Assembly: GCA_029817715.1 (NCBI GenBank)
Contig: JARUPY010000602.1
Span: forward strand, 2,807,501-2,871,500
DNA length: 64,000 bases
DNA from: Melastoma dodecandrum
Lineage: Eukaryota; Streptophyta; Magnoliopsida; Myrtales; Melastomataceae
Direction: 5' to 3'
A program made the translations under genes and the position numbers. Positions 54,082-64,000 of this stretch are shown here, one piece after another (the stretch's first letter is position 1; every line of letters begins with the position of its first letter). Below the pieces are notes generated by a model, which searched no databases, had not been told where the DNA came from, and worked only from the letters and a program-made list of their open reading frames with translations.

Positions 54082-55134
54082 ATGAAGCGGCTAACGGGCA
54101 CGTAACGGTTACGTAATTTACTAATTTTTTTAGTAAATTTTACTAAAAGTTGACCGTTACTAACGAAGTCAATACAAAATTAGTAAAAAATGTAGTAAAC
54201 TTTACTAAAATCCGATCAACTTTTAGTAAAGTCAACGCAAACTTAGTAAAAAAATATGTAAATTTTAGTATTTTTTACTGTTCACAGCAGTTCAAGTTTA
54301 CTAATTTGAATAGTGTTTCTGAACCTAACTTCGAACCTATTTTTAATGTGAAATTACCGGTTTAACCCGTTATAGGGGAGAAATTAGGTTCGTAAATAGG
54401 TTCGGATTTCACTGATTAGTAACGGGGGTAAAACGGTAATTTCAATACATAAATAGGTTCGTAATAGGTTCGGAAACACTATTCTAATTAGTAACAGTTT
54501 ACTACTTTTTTTAGTAAAAACATGTCAAAATTAGTAAAATTTACTAAATGGAAAAGTTTCTTACTAAAAAAGACACCAGAATTAGTAAACAATTACTAAT
54601 TATTGGCTTAATTCGTACATTAAAAAGGTAGTAAAATTTACTACATTTTTTACTAATTTTACGATGACTTTACTAAAATTGTTCGAGTAAAGTCAGAGCA
54701 AAATTAGTAAAAAAAAAGTAGTAAAATTTACTACATTTTTTACTAAAATTGGTTTGACTTTACTAAAATGCGAAAAATTTTTAGTAAAGTCAACGCAAAA
54801 TTAGTAAAAAAAGTAGTAAAATTTACTTTTTTTTTTTTACTAATTCTGCGTTGACGTTACTAACGGAAATGTTTTAGTAAAGTCAGAGCAAAATTAGTAA
54901 ACTTGAACTGCTGTTAACAGTATAAAAGTAGTAAAATTTACATACTTTTTTACTAAGTTTTCGTTGACTTTACTAAAAGTTGATCGGATTTTAGTAAAGT
55001 TTACTACATTTTTTACTAATTTTACGTTGACTTCGTTAGTAACGGTCAACTTTTAGTAAAAGTTACTACTTTTCTTTAGTATTAATTAGTAAACTACGTA
55101 ACCGTTACGTGCACGTACCGTTAGCCGCTTTCCC
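54082..55134. mobile_element. Foldback / MITE-like element with giant imperfect inverted repeats
   Basis: A 1053-bp element. The ends are (ATG)AAGCGGCTAACGG and, inverted, (GGA)AAGCGGCTAACGG. It is flanked by GGATTGAG at 54074-54081 and 55135-55142 (8 bp, 9 with one mismatch). The outer 230 bp or so pair with each other at high identity, and the inside is packed with TTTACTAA/TTAGTAAA motifs in both directions. No transposase. An 8-9 bp duplication with long inverted repeats fits a Mutator-derived or hAT-derived non-autonomous element. Confidence 0.85.
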
Positions 55135-55615
55135 GGATTGAGTGTTTTGTTTTTTTGTCCTTTTAGGATTTGACTTTAGAGATGTTATTATCCTTGTAGA
55201 GTAATGTTTTTTGTATTTGGGTTAGCTCAGGCTCGTCGGGAAAAAGTATTATATCACCATGGAGAAAATATATGAAAAGAATTAAAAAGATATTTTTTTT
55301 TCTGGGAGAAATTCTCATAAACCATATCAATCCCAGCAGAATGTGCTGAACACATCATAATAGAAATGGTAGGTGAGCTAAAAAGGATAGAAAGAAAAAT
55401 GAAGAAGAGAACTTCATGCCACGTGTTTGGTGAAGTGATGGAGTACTGTGCTATTTCTACGTATTTTATGATTGGCTTTTATTACCTTCAATTACGGGTA
55501 TTAAATACGGATTTATTTCTAATGTAACAATGCATCGATGTAACCCTAGTAACCCTAGTTTCATATCGATACATATAAAAAAGAAAAAAAAACCATAATA
55601 TAACTAAAGGAGTAA

Positions 55616-56036
55616 ATGAGTCGGGTCGAGGCTTGCAAACTACTCAACTCACCTCGTCTCCTTACCTGAGTCTAGCTTGACAAAAGTTAAATTTTGGTGA
55701 GCTCGTCGGATCTTAATTATTAATAGTCAAACTAGGCTATGCCTTAATATTTTATGGTCAAGTTGAGTTCGTGTCAACTTACTGATTCGACAAGCCGTTC
55801 ATTTTCTCCTCTTGACAAATTTTATTGTAAAATAAATAATTAAAATGAAATTTCTGAAACGTATAAAAGACTAAAATAAAATAAAATGACCCTGGCCGAG
55901 CTCAATCTCATGATCAGCCTCAAAAGTTGTGGTCGGGCTCAAGTCCAGGTCAATTAAACAGAGCCCGCCCCGACCCTGATAATTTTTTACTTAGGTCAAG
56001 TTCGAGAGTGAGGTGATCGAGACCGACCCAACTCAT
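55616..56036. mobile_element. Possible small inverted-repeat element
   Basis: ATGAGTCGGGTCG at 55616-55628 matches, inverted and with one mismatch, 56024-56036. The inside has several GGTCGGGCTCAAGT-like motifs seen in non-autonomous DNA elements. No target duplication was found. Confidence 0.35.
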
Positions 56037-56589
56037 AACACTCTTAAATATATATAATAAAAAAACAACTTATTGGATTTTTTTTTTACTTACATTTGTT
56101 TTTGTTTATTTTACTAGAAAGATATCTTACTACTAATTCTACTTGCATTTTTTTTTTTTTGCTAATGAAACTTTATATAAGTTTATGTACGGAATAAATA
56201 AATTATTTTATACTAAATATTTCTTAAAACAAAAAACTTACCGAATTTTGTCAAATGCATTTTCTTTTTAAAATACTAATTATTTGTACAAAATTTATGT
56301 AACTTGACTATCTTGTATGTAATATACTTGTACATGTACACTTTTCAATAAAAAACTATTTATGAAATACGAAAAATTTGTATTTTATTACAAAATTTGA
56401 AAAAAGTGACATCAACATGTACATGTATTTTGTTATAATATACTGTTAAATAGTATTAATAAAATTTTAGTAAATAAATTTTTACATATACTTTACGAAT
56501 TAGTTGTTCTATGAATAGATAAACTAATTAGTAAACTTAGAAGTATAAGGTCTAGGCTACCAGCTCTACTATTCATATTCACCGTTAAA

Positions 56590-56730
56590 ATAGGGATCTG
56601 GTTGGTATTTGAAATCTTGTCATGATCCCTAATTCGAATCCCATCATGCACATTCCACTTATAAATACGGTTGGTCTCTTGGGTGATGGCTAATAAAGCC
56701 GGCCACGAATCCCGCTGATATAAAAAAAAG
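56590..56730 (+). mobile_element. Possible SINE fragment
   Basis: A degraded B-box-like AATTCGAATCCC at about 56629 and an A-rich end (TATAAAAAAAAG at about 56719) suggest a tRNA-derived SINE. The A box is not clear. Confidence 0.35.
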
Positions 56731-57071
56731 AGGGATCAACAAATAAAAAATTAGTATTCTATGAAAAATTTTTATAAACTTGCGAAAAATATGTTGTGGT
56801 ATGACAAAATAAAATTTCTATAATTGTTTTGAAAATACAAATTTTATTTATAATTTTATGAAAAAAACTGAAAAGAAGAAAAAATAGCAGTGGGAGGCAA
56901 ATAAAACGCTCCGTTTCTCATCTGGGATGTGATCAAACAATATGCTCAGAGCGTAGTGAATGGTTAGTTCTTGGGTTCCTTTTTGAATTTCAAACGGTTC
57001 ACTTTTCTGCTTTCCCTCGTCCAATTCTCTCCTTCCTCCTCCTCCTCTTGTAACCCTTGCTTCGCCCGAAA

Positions 57072-60035
57072 ATGGCCCCCAAGAAAGCGGTTGATGACGA
57101 TGGGGGATGGTTTGCTTCTCTTGCTCGTCAACCTACTTCAGCTAATGGACTGATTTATGAGCTAGACTCGAGGACAGAGTGCACGATCTTGAGCAACGAC
57201 AATGCTCCTAGGATGGTGTTGGGTCCGACTTTCGACCCTGGTGATTCTAAGGCAAGGCAACTTGTCTCTGATCAATATCTGGAGACTATTGTCAGATGTC
57301 CTCTGGCTTATCTCCCTCAACTGAAAGACGTCCGCAGTTGGCACAATGCAAGACTTTCTTGCTTCCCTGTCACCCCAGCGTACTACACTAAGTGGGTCAA
57401 CCGGCTTGACTCCCACCTTGGGGGTAAATGGGACGTGTTGGGTATCCGTCAACTCGTTTTGTTAAGTGCGAAAGGGGTGTCAGCAGATGTGAATTTGTGT
57501 TTCGCGCTGTGCCTTTTCTGGAACCCTTGCTTGAACTGCTTTTTCTTCCCCGAGGGACCCATGTCCATCACGTTGGAAGACATCGAGGTTTTAACCGGTT
57601 GTTCTCCGGGGGGAATCGCTCCCAGCTACATAGCTCAGGAGTCGAATTCCTATACCATAACAAGAGGGTATTTTTCTTCGTATTCTGCCATTCTGAACAG
57701 ATATGTCTGGCTTGATACAAAAGCGAGGCCTTCCCATAGAGAGGAATTCAACTTCTATGTCTTCTGGCTAGCAAAGTTTATCTTTGGATGCCGTGGGTTC
57801 CATCCAAGCGGATTTTTTGCCCCGCTAGCAAGTCAACTGCTGAAGAACAGGAGGAATAGTGCCATTAAGTTTGATCATCTCCTTTTAGGACTTTTGTACA
57901 GATCTTTACATGAAGGGGCTGTCGCCAGAGGATTTCACAAGGAATGTTTTCCAATTCTCTCGGTTGGTGGTCCTCTATGGTTACTGCAACTGTGGGCACA
58001 GATGTACTTTCCATCCCTTGCCCCGAGCAATGGGGATTTCAGTGCAAACATACCCTGCTATGGATTGAAATTGGCTGGACTTTCCAAGAACAAGGTCGGC
58101 CATGGGGTCACCTACTACGTAAAGCAAATCCTTAGTTCAGGCCGAGGTAGTGATAGGAACTCAAGACTCTGGAGACCCTTCCCTCCGAATCATCCAGTCC
58201 TTGGAAGGAAAGATAGCCCTGGTCCAGGGTCCACTTCTTTCTGTCTCTGGTCTAATGTCTGGTGTCCAAAGGACTTATTCTTCCCCACAGTGGATGGAAT
58301 CGCTTGTGAGGTGTACAATCCACAGCTTTGCGCTCGGCAATTGGGATTTATCCAGGGATGTGCTATCCCATATTCCCGAGGACTTAACCAACATCTAGAC
58401 CAAAGGATTTGCATCCCCCTCAAAGACGCAGAGGTGTATCTCCAAGTCCCTCCTCGTTCAGATCCTGTTGAAATTCCCTCTTTGAAGACGACATCCTTGG
58501 GGGCGACGAAATCGTTCGAGATCCTATGGGAAGAGGTCTGGACTCGAGTGACATGGTATCTTCACAGGCTCTCTGATGTGCCTCATTTAAGAAAGCGAAA
58601 GAATGAAGGTAACAGTAGCCTCTCTTTTTCGTTGGTACTTCTTGTACGTAACTGTCATCTTGACTTCTTCCTGTGTAACTCGTTTATAATATTACAGATC
58701 AACCCTTAAGCTCTCGAGGCAAATTCGGGAAAACCAGAGCTAAGCCTGCTCAAATTGCTATCCTTGGAGGTGGACGAAGAGAAACTACACGCCCCCCTTT
58801 TCATATTCTCGGGGTTACTCCTACTACTGCTAGCGCTTCTGATCATGACATGACTGATGGAACACATGTTGAACCTAATGAATCCCTGGATAGAGCAGTT
58901 TGGTCTTCTTCTTCCTCCGATGGTGATGACAACGATGATGCTGCTAATGATGACGACGACGACGACAATGCTGCTAATGATGATGACGACAATGACGATG
59001 CTGCTAATGATGACGACGACGACGACGATGCTGCTAATGAGGATGATGATGATGATGACGACGATGCTGCTAATGATGACGATGACGACGACGATGCTGC
59101 TAATGATGATGATGACGAAGATAGAGCTAATGAGGACAATGACGATGATGATGCTAATGATGATGATGATGATGATGGGAAGGACGACAAAGGCGATGAT
59201 GAGGACGAAGATGGAGCTCAAACTACTGCTAGTAGTCCAACGAGCCATACTCCATCAACTTCTCCTGTTATGCCTAAAACAGCCGGATGCCAGGTATACT
59301 GGTTAATAGTGGTTCGTTCTTTATCATTCATTTCCTCCTTGAGACCATAAAATGCCAAAGCTTTGGTTTTAGGCTTCTTCCTCCTTGCCGTTGCATCTTC
59401 AGCTATTGGAGGAAGACACGAGCTCCTTCCGTCCATCAGTTGTCTTATCCCGGGATCAGGTCAAAATACAAGTGGAGGGTGTTCTTCGGATTCTAAGGGG
59501 CCCACTATCCGACAAGTCTTTCGAAGAACTGTCTCCCTTGTTGAAGGAGCTGTCGTCTCCCTTTGCTCCTTTTGATATCGCCAGTGCCTGCCACGGCTTC
59601 TTGAGGGAAGTACAGGAAAAGTGGCCATTATTTGAGATTGCCCAGGGGAAATTGACTTCCCTTGAGCAAAAGAAGCAAGATCTCGCCCAGTCCCTTGGAG
59701 ATATGTCTAAGCAAGGAGGAACGGTTCTATCGAGCTATGAACGTTCCCGAGACAGGCTGAAGACCCTCTGTTCCAATCGTAAGGAGGTTGATGCCGGGAT
59801 TACTGCCCTCCTTAAGGAAAGAGATATCCTGGACACGGAGATCGTGAATGCTGCAGATGAGCTTGCTCCCTTGCGCGAACAACTTATTCAATCCAAAGCC
59901 AAGGAAGAAGAACACAAGCGGGCTACAGTAGACTTGTTTTCGGAAATCAGCGACGTTCAATCGAGTCTCAGGCAGCGAAATTCATGCATTGTAGATTTTG
60001 TTGATAGCTTGGAGAAGGCTTTGAAGTCTTTGTGA
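57072..60035 (+). CDS. Plant mobile domain (PMD) protein with acidic repeat and coiled-coil tail
   Basis: Exons 57072-58608, 58698-59293 and 59403-60035 join in frame to 921 residues. PMD at residues about 60-500: LCFALCLFWN, CFFFPEGPMSITLEDIEVLTG, FWLAKFIFGC, HLLLGLLYRSL, LWLLQLWAQMYFP, VYNPQLCARQLGFIQGCAIP. The second exon encodes a disordered region with a long Asp-rich array (DDDDDAAN units). The third encodes a coiled coil (SLEQKKQDLAQSLGDMS, LREQLIQSKAKEEEHKRA). Nuclear function in silencing is inferred from MAIN/MAIL1 relatives. I see no LTRs around it, so it may be a host gene or an old capture by another element. No damage is seen. It is a paralogue of the PMD gene at 38331. Confidence 0.85.
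58915..59210 (+). repeat. Asp-codon tandem repeat (GATGCTGCTAATGATGACGACGAC type)
   Basis: Repeats of about 27-36 bp made of GAT/GAC runs separated by GCTGCTAAT encode (D)4-8-AAN units, at least six copies. This is likely to vary in length between alleles. Confidence 0.9.
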
Positions 60036-61444
60036 AAACAGGCATCCTCCAATGCATCATGCTTTAAACTGCCATCATTAATCAAGTGTTATTCGCATTT
60101 GGTTAAGCTTGGATTAATTTTAACCTTCATGTCTATTTTAAAGGTCATTAGAAATGATTAATGCGGTTTTTAAATTAATTAAAAGAGTTAATAATATTTT
60201 GTTTATTTAATTTAACATTAGTTTAAGCGTCCATGTTAGCATGGGACGTTGTGATTCCTCAATCACCAACATTAAATATTGGCCGTTGGATCAAGACTGT
60301 GAAGCCAAATTTCAACCATTGGATCAATTCTCGCTCTTTCTCCTCGTTTCCTTCCTCTCTTGCAATGTTGTGATGGCCTCCTCCAACATTTCATTTCACT
60401 TGTTTGCACAACCTAATCTGACCGCGTTCGCACAAGGTGAGTTTATGGTCTCGCAGAATACCCCTCGATCTACCCATAACTGGCTCGGTCGAACAGCCGT
60501 CAATGGTCGTGAAGCAGCCGCGGAGACTGGATCTGACCCGAAATGACCTCAACACAGGAGTCGGATTTCGAGTCCATCTCTCGCCCTCCCCCCATGCATG
60601 AAAGCATCCATGCGGTGTTGCTCACCACCATCGTTGTCGAACCCTCTTCTAACCAACAACCCATGTCGTTCTCTCGTCTGCGACGATGGATATGATTACG
60701 AAACTTCCCAACTGCACCACAAACTTCATAGATGCGTTTTTTTAGTAACTATGTTGGGAATATTTAGCAAAAGAACATAAAATTCAATATTTTGTCAATA
60801 ATGTGGTCCACGTGAATGATTAAACAAGAATGAATACTTACAAAAGGAAAAAAAAAACACTTAAAAACTAAAAGGTAGATGATAACCCAATTTCTTTTAA
60901 TTGTGATTGTGCTTCCTTTTTGTTATATGTATAAACCTATTTATACTAAAACCCAACGAACGGCCTCATATTTCGAAGTTATTTTCATGTTGAGGGGCTT
61001 TAGTCACATTATTGCTGATTCGCCTCCTTTTGTTTATTGTCAGGTGAATTTCAACTACCTACTCAGTCTTGTGACACGTGTTTCATGTTTTTCACCAGAA
61101 ATGGGTGGAAAACTACTAATCTCTTTTGATAAAGTAGTGTCTAGGTCATATTCATCATTAAGCTATTGTTGGAACTGGATGACACTCCTCATTCAGAGAA
61201 CGAGCGATCGAAAGGCGTAGTCCAAGCAATGACAACATGCTGCGGTAGGTGAAAACCAAAGGATTTCTATCTACAAAATTTTCACTTCATCTATATGTGG
61301 TTTTCACCACATCTGTTTTCCTCCCTGGCCACGCACGAGAAGAGGGACTGACAGCTCCTCCCCATATATCCTGGCACTCCTAGAGTTTCAAAAACGCGCC
61401 AAAAGTTGAGGCTCGCAGGTATGTCCGATGCAGACGAAGTCTCT
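60036..61444. other. Intergenic DNA downstream of PMD gene
   Basis: No gene is recognised. Short frames (for example 60241-60546) show no family features. Confidence 0.4.
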
Positions 61445-61520
61445 GTTAAGATATAAAATATAAACCAATCATTCACCGATAAGCTTAGGTGAAGGCTTGG
61501 TTTATATTTTATATTTTAAC
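61445..61520. repeat. Hairpin-forming inverted repeat
   Basis: A 33-bp arm at 61445-61477 (GTTAAGATATAAAATATAAACC...TTCACC) pairs, with a few mismatches, with 61488-61520 around a 10-bp loop. A third, diverged copy of the arm lies near 62685-62716. Confidence 0.8.
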
Positions 61521-61659
61521 ACGCGTCCTCAAGTCGTGCTGTCATTTTTTGCTCTGGACCCTTGATTCAAAGGATAGACGGACTCTTTCGACCTCTCGCC
61601 ATATTTTGTCAAAAAAACATTCCAGCCAACCGGACAGCCGACTAGTGAAGGTTCTACCT

Positions 61660-62337
61660 TCCGTGAAATGATTGGCTCACTACAATATTTAACTTTGACA
61701 CGACCCGATATCGCTTTCACTGTCAAACAATTGAGTCAATTTCTATGTTCTCCGACTGAAGAACACGTTCAAGCTGCGACGCGGATTCTCCATTATCTAT
61801 GCAGAACGACCAGTGTTGGATTACCCATTCTCTCTACAGACACTTCCAAATTGATGACTTATGCGGACGCTGATTGGTAGGTTGCCCTTCTACGAGGCGC
61901 TCAACAACAGGCTATGTAATCTTTCTAGGTTCAACACTCATTTCTTAGAAGTCCAAGAAACAACCAATGGTTGCATGAAGCTCGACCGAAGCAGAGTATC
62001 GGGCTATTGCCTACGCAGCTGCCGAGGTCATGTGGCTAACCTCTTTGGCACAAGAACTTTTCTTTTACCCTTGAAGCGTCCTCTAGTCATTTGTTGCGAC
62101 AATATTCGGGCCATGTTCCTTGCTGAGAACCCCATCCAAAACACTCGGACAAAATACATCTTCATTGATTATCATTTTGTTCTAGAACAGGCACGTCGTG
62201 GTGCTCTTCTCATTAAATACGTATCAACCAAGGAACAGTTCGCCGACATCTTCATAAAGAACCTCGGTGGCTCCTCGTTCGTCGCAGAAAGACTCAATCT
62301 CACCCTCCGGCCAGAGCGTGAGATTGTGACTGGGTGA
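61660..62337 (+). pseudogene. Copia reverse transcriptase tail and RNase H remnant
   Basis: The part 61668-61880 reads MIGSLQYLTLTRPDIAF, VKQLSQFLCSP and LMTYADADW, the end of Copia reverse transcriptase and start of RNase H. After a frame change and rearrangement, 62040-62337 reads VICCDNIRAMFLAENP, RTKYIFIDYHFVLEQ and STKEQFADIFIKNL, the end of Copia RNase H. The catalytic DNxxA region is altered (CCDNIRAMFLA). Most of the element is missing. Confidence 0.85.
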
Positions 62338-62546
62338 AAACCAACACTTACTACAGTCATTAAATGTCTTTTATTGTCTTTCCAATATCTCGATATCACA
62401 ACAGTCGTGACGCTTCGTATCTGCAGTACATGTACATTTAATTGTGTTCAAGGCATTATATAATGACGCCATGTATTCTTCACTGGAATATGGTTTTCTT
62501 TTCTTCAGAAATACAATTATTGTTTTTTCATGGTCAAATTGGTATA

Positions 62547-62558
62547 TGGTATCAGAGC
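62547..62558 (+). promoter_or_regulatory. Copia-type primer binding site (initiator tRNA-Met), + strand
   Basis: TGGTATCAGAGC about 210 bp after the RNase H remnant. The DNA between could be a short LTR (62338-62546), but its ends are not clear. Confidence 0.6.
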
Positions 62559-64000
62559 GGTCTTAGGTTCAAACCCCCGCACGCAAAATCTAAAAAATAT
62601 GGCAAGAGGCCGAAAGAGCTCGCCTAGACTTCATTCAAGCGCCTAGAGCCAAAGATGCCAGTTCGATTCGGCTTGAGGGTGCGTGTTAAGATATAAATAT
62701 AAATTAACCCTTCACCTAATAGTTTAAGCTTTTAACTCAAACGGTAAGGTTTTACGATTTCGAACCCATGACAACAATATTCGATTGTTTCCGGCATGAA
62801 TGGAGCTTCCCTGGGCAAATGGATGCCCAACATTCTTCGCCAATTCCTTAATGCAAGGCAAACCTCCTCTTCCTCATGTGTGCAGCCCCGTGAACATCAT
62901 AAGACCCGTGAATTTTTCTTTTAGTGATTTTATACGTTGCCTCTTTTGTTTTTTTTTTAAACCAGAGGAATAAATAGCATCATGCCTTGATGATTGTTTT
63001 TTTATTATTACTCTCAATTCTTTTCTTCCCATGGATATGGTGATTCGAGGTCATGGAGGGACTTCCCATCGCGAGCGTATAAATTGGGAGTCCCTCCCGA
63101 GCTTGCACGAGTCCCCCATCGTGGGTGCATGAACTCGGGAGGTACATGAGTGTTCGAGTCTCCTATTGTGAGCTTGCGCTCGTCCATCTTCGAGAATCGA
63201 CTACTACGGAGTCACAATTTCAGTTTATTTAATTATTTAACTATTCTTAGTTAGAACTTTTTTTACCACTTTTCGATATTAATTGCATAAACATTGTTGG
63301 TAGGAGTTCAAGGATTCGACGCGATGGACCAACAATTTGACCTTGACGTTAGCAGCCAACCTTAGCACACCCTTGAAGGAGCACTTGAAAATGGTGCAAA
63401 AGACAGGATGGGCGCGATGGGCCATAATGGAAATGCTTAGACTCATTCGACGAAACCCACCGATGATATTCCATCCTAGTGGGTCACAGTACTTAAGAAA
63501 GTGCAATCTTCCCAAGTTAGTTTTATAAATTGCGGGCACAATATGATTGTCCCATAAAATGAAATAGTTTTTTAAGTAAGTCCTCATTACATATGCGAAA
63601 ACTTAATAAATCAAAATCCTCGAATTATGAACTGTTTTTTTCAATTTAGACAATTATTTTAAAATTAAGTCGATAACGACTTTGTTAAGATAAGACAAAC
63701 ATATTAACAAAAGAGGATTTGATCATGATCAAATTAATAATAACAAATGAATCGATTACACAGCCTTCTTCGCAGTGCCTCGGCGGCGCTCGAACCGAGA
63801 AGTCGATCTGACGACGCGAACCCGAACCCGTGTTAAAATTCCCACTCGCTTACAGAATTCTCAGCATCAGTCGATAATTCCTTTTTTTGGTGTTATTTGC
63901 AGTTTGTTTGAGGAAGTAAGGTCAAAATCCATTGGAAGTCACTTTCAATTTGTCGTAAGTGGAAAGCAACGGTGCTAATAATTATTTATGCCTCTCTACC
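62559..64000. other. Intergenic DNA to the window end
   Basis: No gene is recognised. A small region at 63040-63190 has repeats of the type CGAGTCCCCCATCGTGGGTGC in variable copies. The open frame at 63775-63978 has no visible family feature. Confidence 0.4.

Larger units (their letters stand above)
55143..57071. other. AT-rich intergenic DNA with small repeat remnants
   Basis: No gene. Two weak repeat candidates are listed separately (55616-56036 and 56590-56730). The last 150 bp are the PMD gene leader, C/T-rich before the start codon. Confidence 0.4.

Noticed and set aside
58706..59248. Minus-strand frames of Ile/Val/Ser/Ala runs over the PMD acidic repeat
   Set aside because: They are the reverse complement of the GAT/GAC repeat. 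The plus-strand exon has correct splice sites and domain context.

Overview
The window is nuclear DNA from a flowering plant, most likely a eudicot. The reasons are GT-AG introns throughout, plant-only families (NAC, VQ, CBP60, LRK10L/WAK-type receptor kinase, DUF639, plant mobile domain), a KIN-14 kinesin, and a heavy load of plant retroelements. I cannot name the species. About half of the sequence is transposon- or virus-derived.

Layout. 1-3421 (+): 3' part of a KIN-14 kinesin gene. 3704-8617 (-): complete but decayed Ty1/Copia element with a CACCT target duplication. 9067-9893: probable small hAT-like element. 11720-12919 (+): NAC transcription factor. 13.3-14.3 kb: two tandem arrays, perhaps an old LTR. 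15160-15855 (+): intronless VQ-motif protein. 16841-25149 (-): decayed, LTR-less, integrase-less endogenous pararetrovirus (Caulimoviridae-like) with an unusual domain order. 25670-29927 (+): DUF639 pseudogene carrying a TRIM-type LTR and a SINE. 32900-36197 (+): seven-exon CBP60 gene. 37065-50033: very young Ty3/Gypsy element of the Tat type (gag-PR and pol on -), which also carries an intron-containing plant mobile domain (PMD) gene on the opposite strand. 51286-53758 (-): LRK10L-type receptor kinase. 54082-55134: giant foldback element with an 8-9 bp target duplication. 57072-60035 (+): second, stand-alone PMD gene with an acidic repeat. 61.4-62.6 kb: Copia remnants.

How the parts relate. 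The host genes (kinesin, NAC, VQ, CBP60, LRK10L, PMD) are unrelated single genes and do not form a cluster. The most interesting relation is between the PMD gene inside the Gypsy element and the PMD gene 16-19 kb away. They share motifs, domain layout (PMD, disordered acidic/basic middle, coiled-coil tail) and the phase of the first intron, as expected if plant retroelements captured a PMD gene. The captured gene has its own TATA box beside the 3' LTR, and its introns survive because they lie antisense to the element's genomic RNA. The second point of interest is the endogenous pararetrovirus, whose coat-like region lies before its movement-protein-like region and which has a double zinc-knuckle, lysine-rich reading frame after RNase H.

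All exon limits were assigned by reading splice consensus and frame by hand. No searches were run.
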